Made by a program: the position numbers and the translations under genes. Of a DNA stretch of 6,137 nt, positions 5,598-6,137 are shown one piece after another. Position 1 is the first letter of the stretch. Each line of letters begins with the position of its first letter. This stretch comes from Acidobacteriaceae bacterium (GTDB lineage: Bacteria; Acidobacteriota; Terriglobia; Terriglobales; Acidobacteriaceae). The stretch covers positions 1-6,137 of the forward strand of contig PMSZ01000239.1 in NCBI GenBank assembly GCA_003168235.1, in the 5' to 3' direction. A model generated the notes under the pieces. That model searched no databases and was not told where the DNA came from. It saw only the letters and a list, made by a program, of their open reading frames with translations.

Positions 5598-6137
5598 GGA
5601 ACTCAAAGCCCTGCTTGCGATAGCTGAAACCGGTTCGATGGAACGAGCCGCCAACGATCTCTCCCTTACACCCTCGGCTTTGACTCGAAGAATCCAGCGT
5701 TTAGAAATTGAACTTGGCGCCGTCCTCTTCGACCGGCACTTCAAACCTCCAAAGCTGACGCAGGCGGGATTCGAGATTCTAGAGAAGGGCCGCGCAATTC
5801 TTTCGTCCCTCAGTGATCTGAAGAATTCCACGTCTGGGGACACACCTCCAGTTGGGCTTTTTCGCTTGGGTCTGTCTCACGCGGTGGCGCAACCAGACAT
5901 ATCGAAGGTCATTGTGGACCTGGGCAAACAATTTCCGCTTCTTCAACCTCATATCTCGAACGACATCAGCTCTCAACTGCTGGCACGTCTGCGCCTCGGT
6001 GAGCTGGATGGAGCAGTGGTTGTATTGCCGAAGCAGAGTGCCCTGACACCCGACTTGGAGGGAGTAACACTTGCGCAGGAAGAGATGCAGCCCGTGCAAG
6101 CGAGAACCTTACGCCCATCCAGATCCGCCAGTTGCGC
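5590..6137 (+). CDS. LysR-type transcriptional regulator (partial, possibly frameshifted)
   Basis: The start of a LysR-family regulator runs off the right edge. Residues 1-60 form the winged helix-turn-helix: FEELKALLAIAETGSMERAA, a recognition helix near LTPSALTRRIQRLE (26-39), then LGAVLFDR and the wing LTQAG (56-60). A linker helix covers about 61-80. The effector domain begins near residue 88 (VGLFRLGLSHAVA) and includes the family-typical GELDGAVVVLP (137-147). About 180 of the usual 300 residues are visible. The divergent orientation from the ABC operon and the half-site cluster between them suggest that it controls that operon and itself. Two oddities occur. The ATG has no good ribosome-binding site of its own. 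After residue 169 (6094-6096) the frame turns to rare AGA and TTA codons, while the frame two bases on (first codon 6096-6098) reads ASENLTPIQIRQLR, which fits the family better and suggests a missing base. The inducer is unknown. Confidence 0.85.
   Translation, partial: MFEELKALLAIAETGSMERAANDLSLTPSALTRRIQRLEIELGAVLFDRHFKPPKLTQAGFEILEKGRAILSSLSDLKNSTSGDTPPVGLFRLGLSHAVAQPDISKVIVDLGKQFPLLQPHISNDISSQLLARLRLGELDGAVVVLPKQSALTPDLEGVTLAQEEMQPVQARTLRPSRSASC

Noticed and set aside
5412..5843. In-frame upstream extension of the ATPase gene on the minus strand (about 144 residues)
   Set aside because: It runs antisense through the LysR gene and the promoter region, has no ABC-like content, and the ATG at 5409-5411 has a well-placed GAGAGG.

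Overview
The window looks like a chromosomal segment of a soil-type bacterium, most likely an Acidobacteriota (Terriglobia-like) member. This is inferred from protein style: a small outer-membrane barrel with a CGCF motif, a Thr/Ser-rich 'LTHSTSVTLTVQ' protein tail, and an ABC-permease/M1-aminopeptidase fusion. G+C is moderate to high. No rRNA, tRNA, CRISPR array, insertion sequence or integrase is visible.

Left part (1-643, + strand): the last 13 codons of an upstream gene end in a TAA that runs directly into the Shine-Dalgarno sequence of a 196-residue secreted outer-membrane beta-barrel protein. The two are probably co-transcribed. A 242-base convergent spacer (644-885) follows, with no gene and no convincing terminator.

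Central part (886-5411, - strand): a two-gene ABC operon. The promoter-proximal gene (4533-5411) is a 292-residue ABC ATPase with all nucleotide-binding motifs. After 11 bases comes a very large gene that carries two ABC-2-type permease modules in tandem (about 12 membrane segments), a thirteenth membrane segment, and an extracytoplasmic M1-type zinc aminopeptidase domain with HEMAH and GTMPYSE motifs. This gene is interrupted by an in-frame TAG at 1336-1338. The reading frame continues without any shift for another 149 codons of family-like sequence down to 886. The lesion is either a recent nonsense mutation, a sequence error or a readthrough site.

Right part (5412-6137): a 178-base divergent promoter region, then a LysR-type regulator (5590 onward, + strand) cut by the window end. 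The divergent region holds a good sigma70-like promoter for the ABC operon (TTGACG-N17-TATTTT), a plausible promoter for the regulator (TTGCGT-N18-TATGAT), and a cluster of CAAT/ATTG half-sites. These half-sites include a perfect 15-base dyad centred about 55 bases upstream of the predicted ABC start and an AATTG-N3-CAATT element over its -35 box. That is the layout expected of a LysR regulator that controls the divergent operon and its own gene.

The working model is a LysR-controlled export or membrane-remodelling transporter whose permease carries its own external aminopeptidase. Its substrate cannot be told from sequence. The permease gene has an amber codon, the regulator shows a likely one-base frameshift near 6094-6100, and the best ribosome-binding site before the regulator serves an out-of-frame ATG. 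The locus may therefore be decaying, or this stretch may contain base-calling errors.
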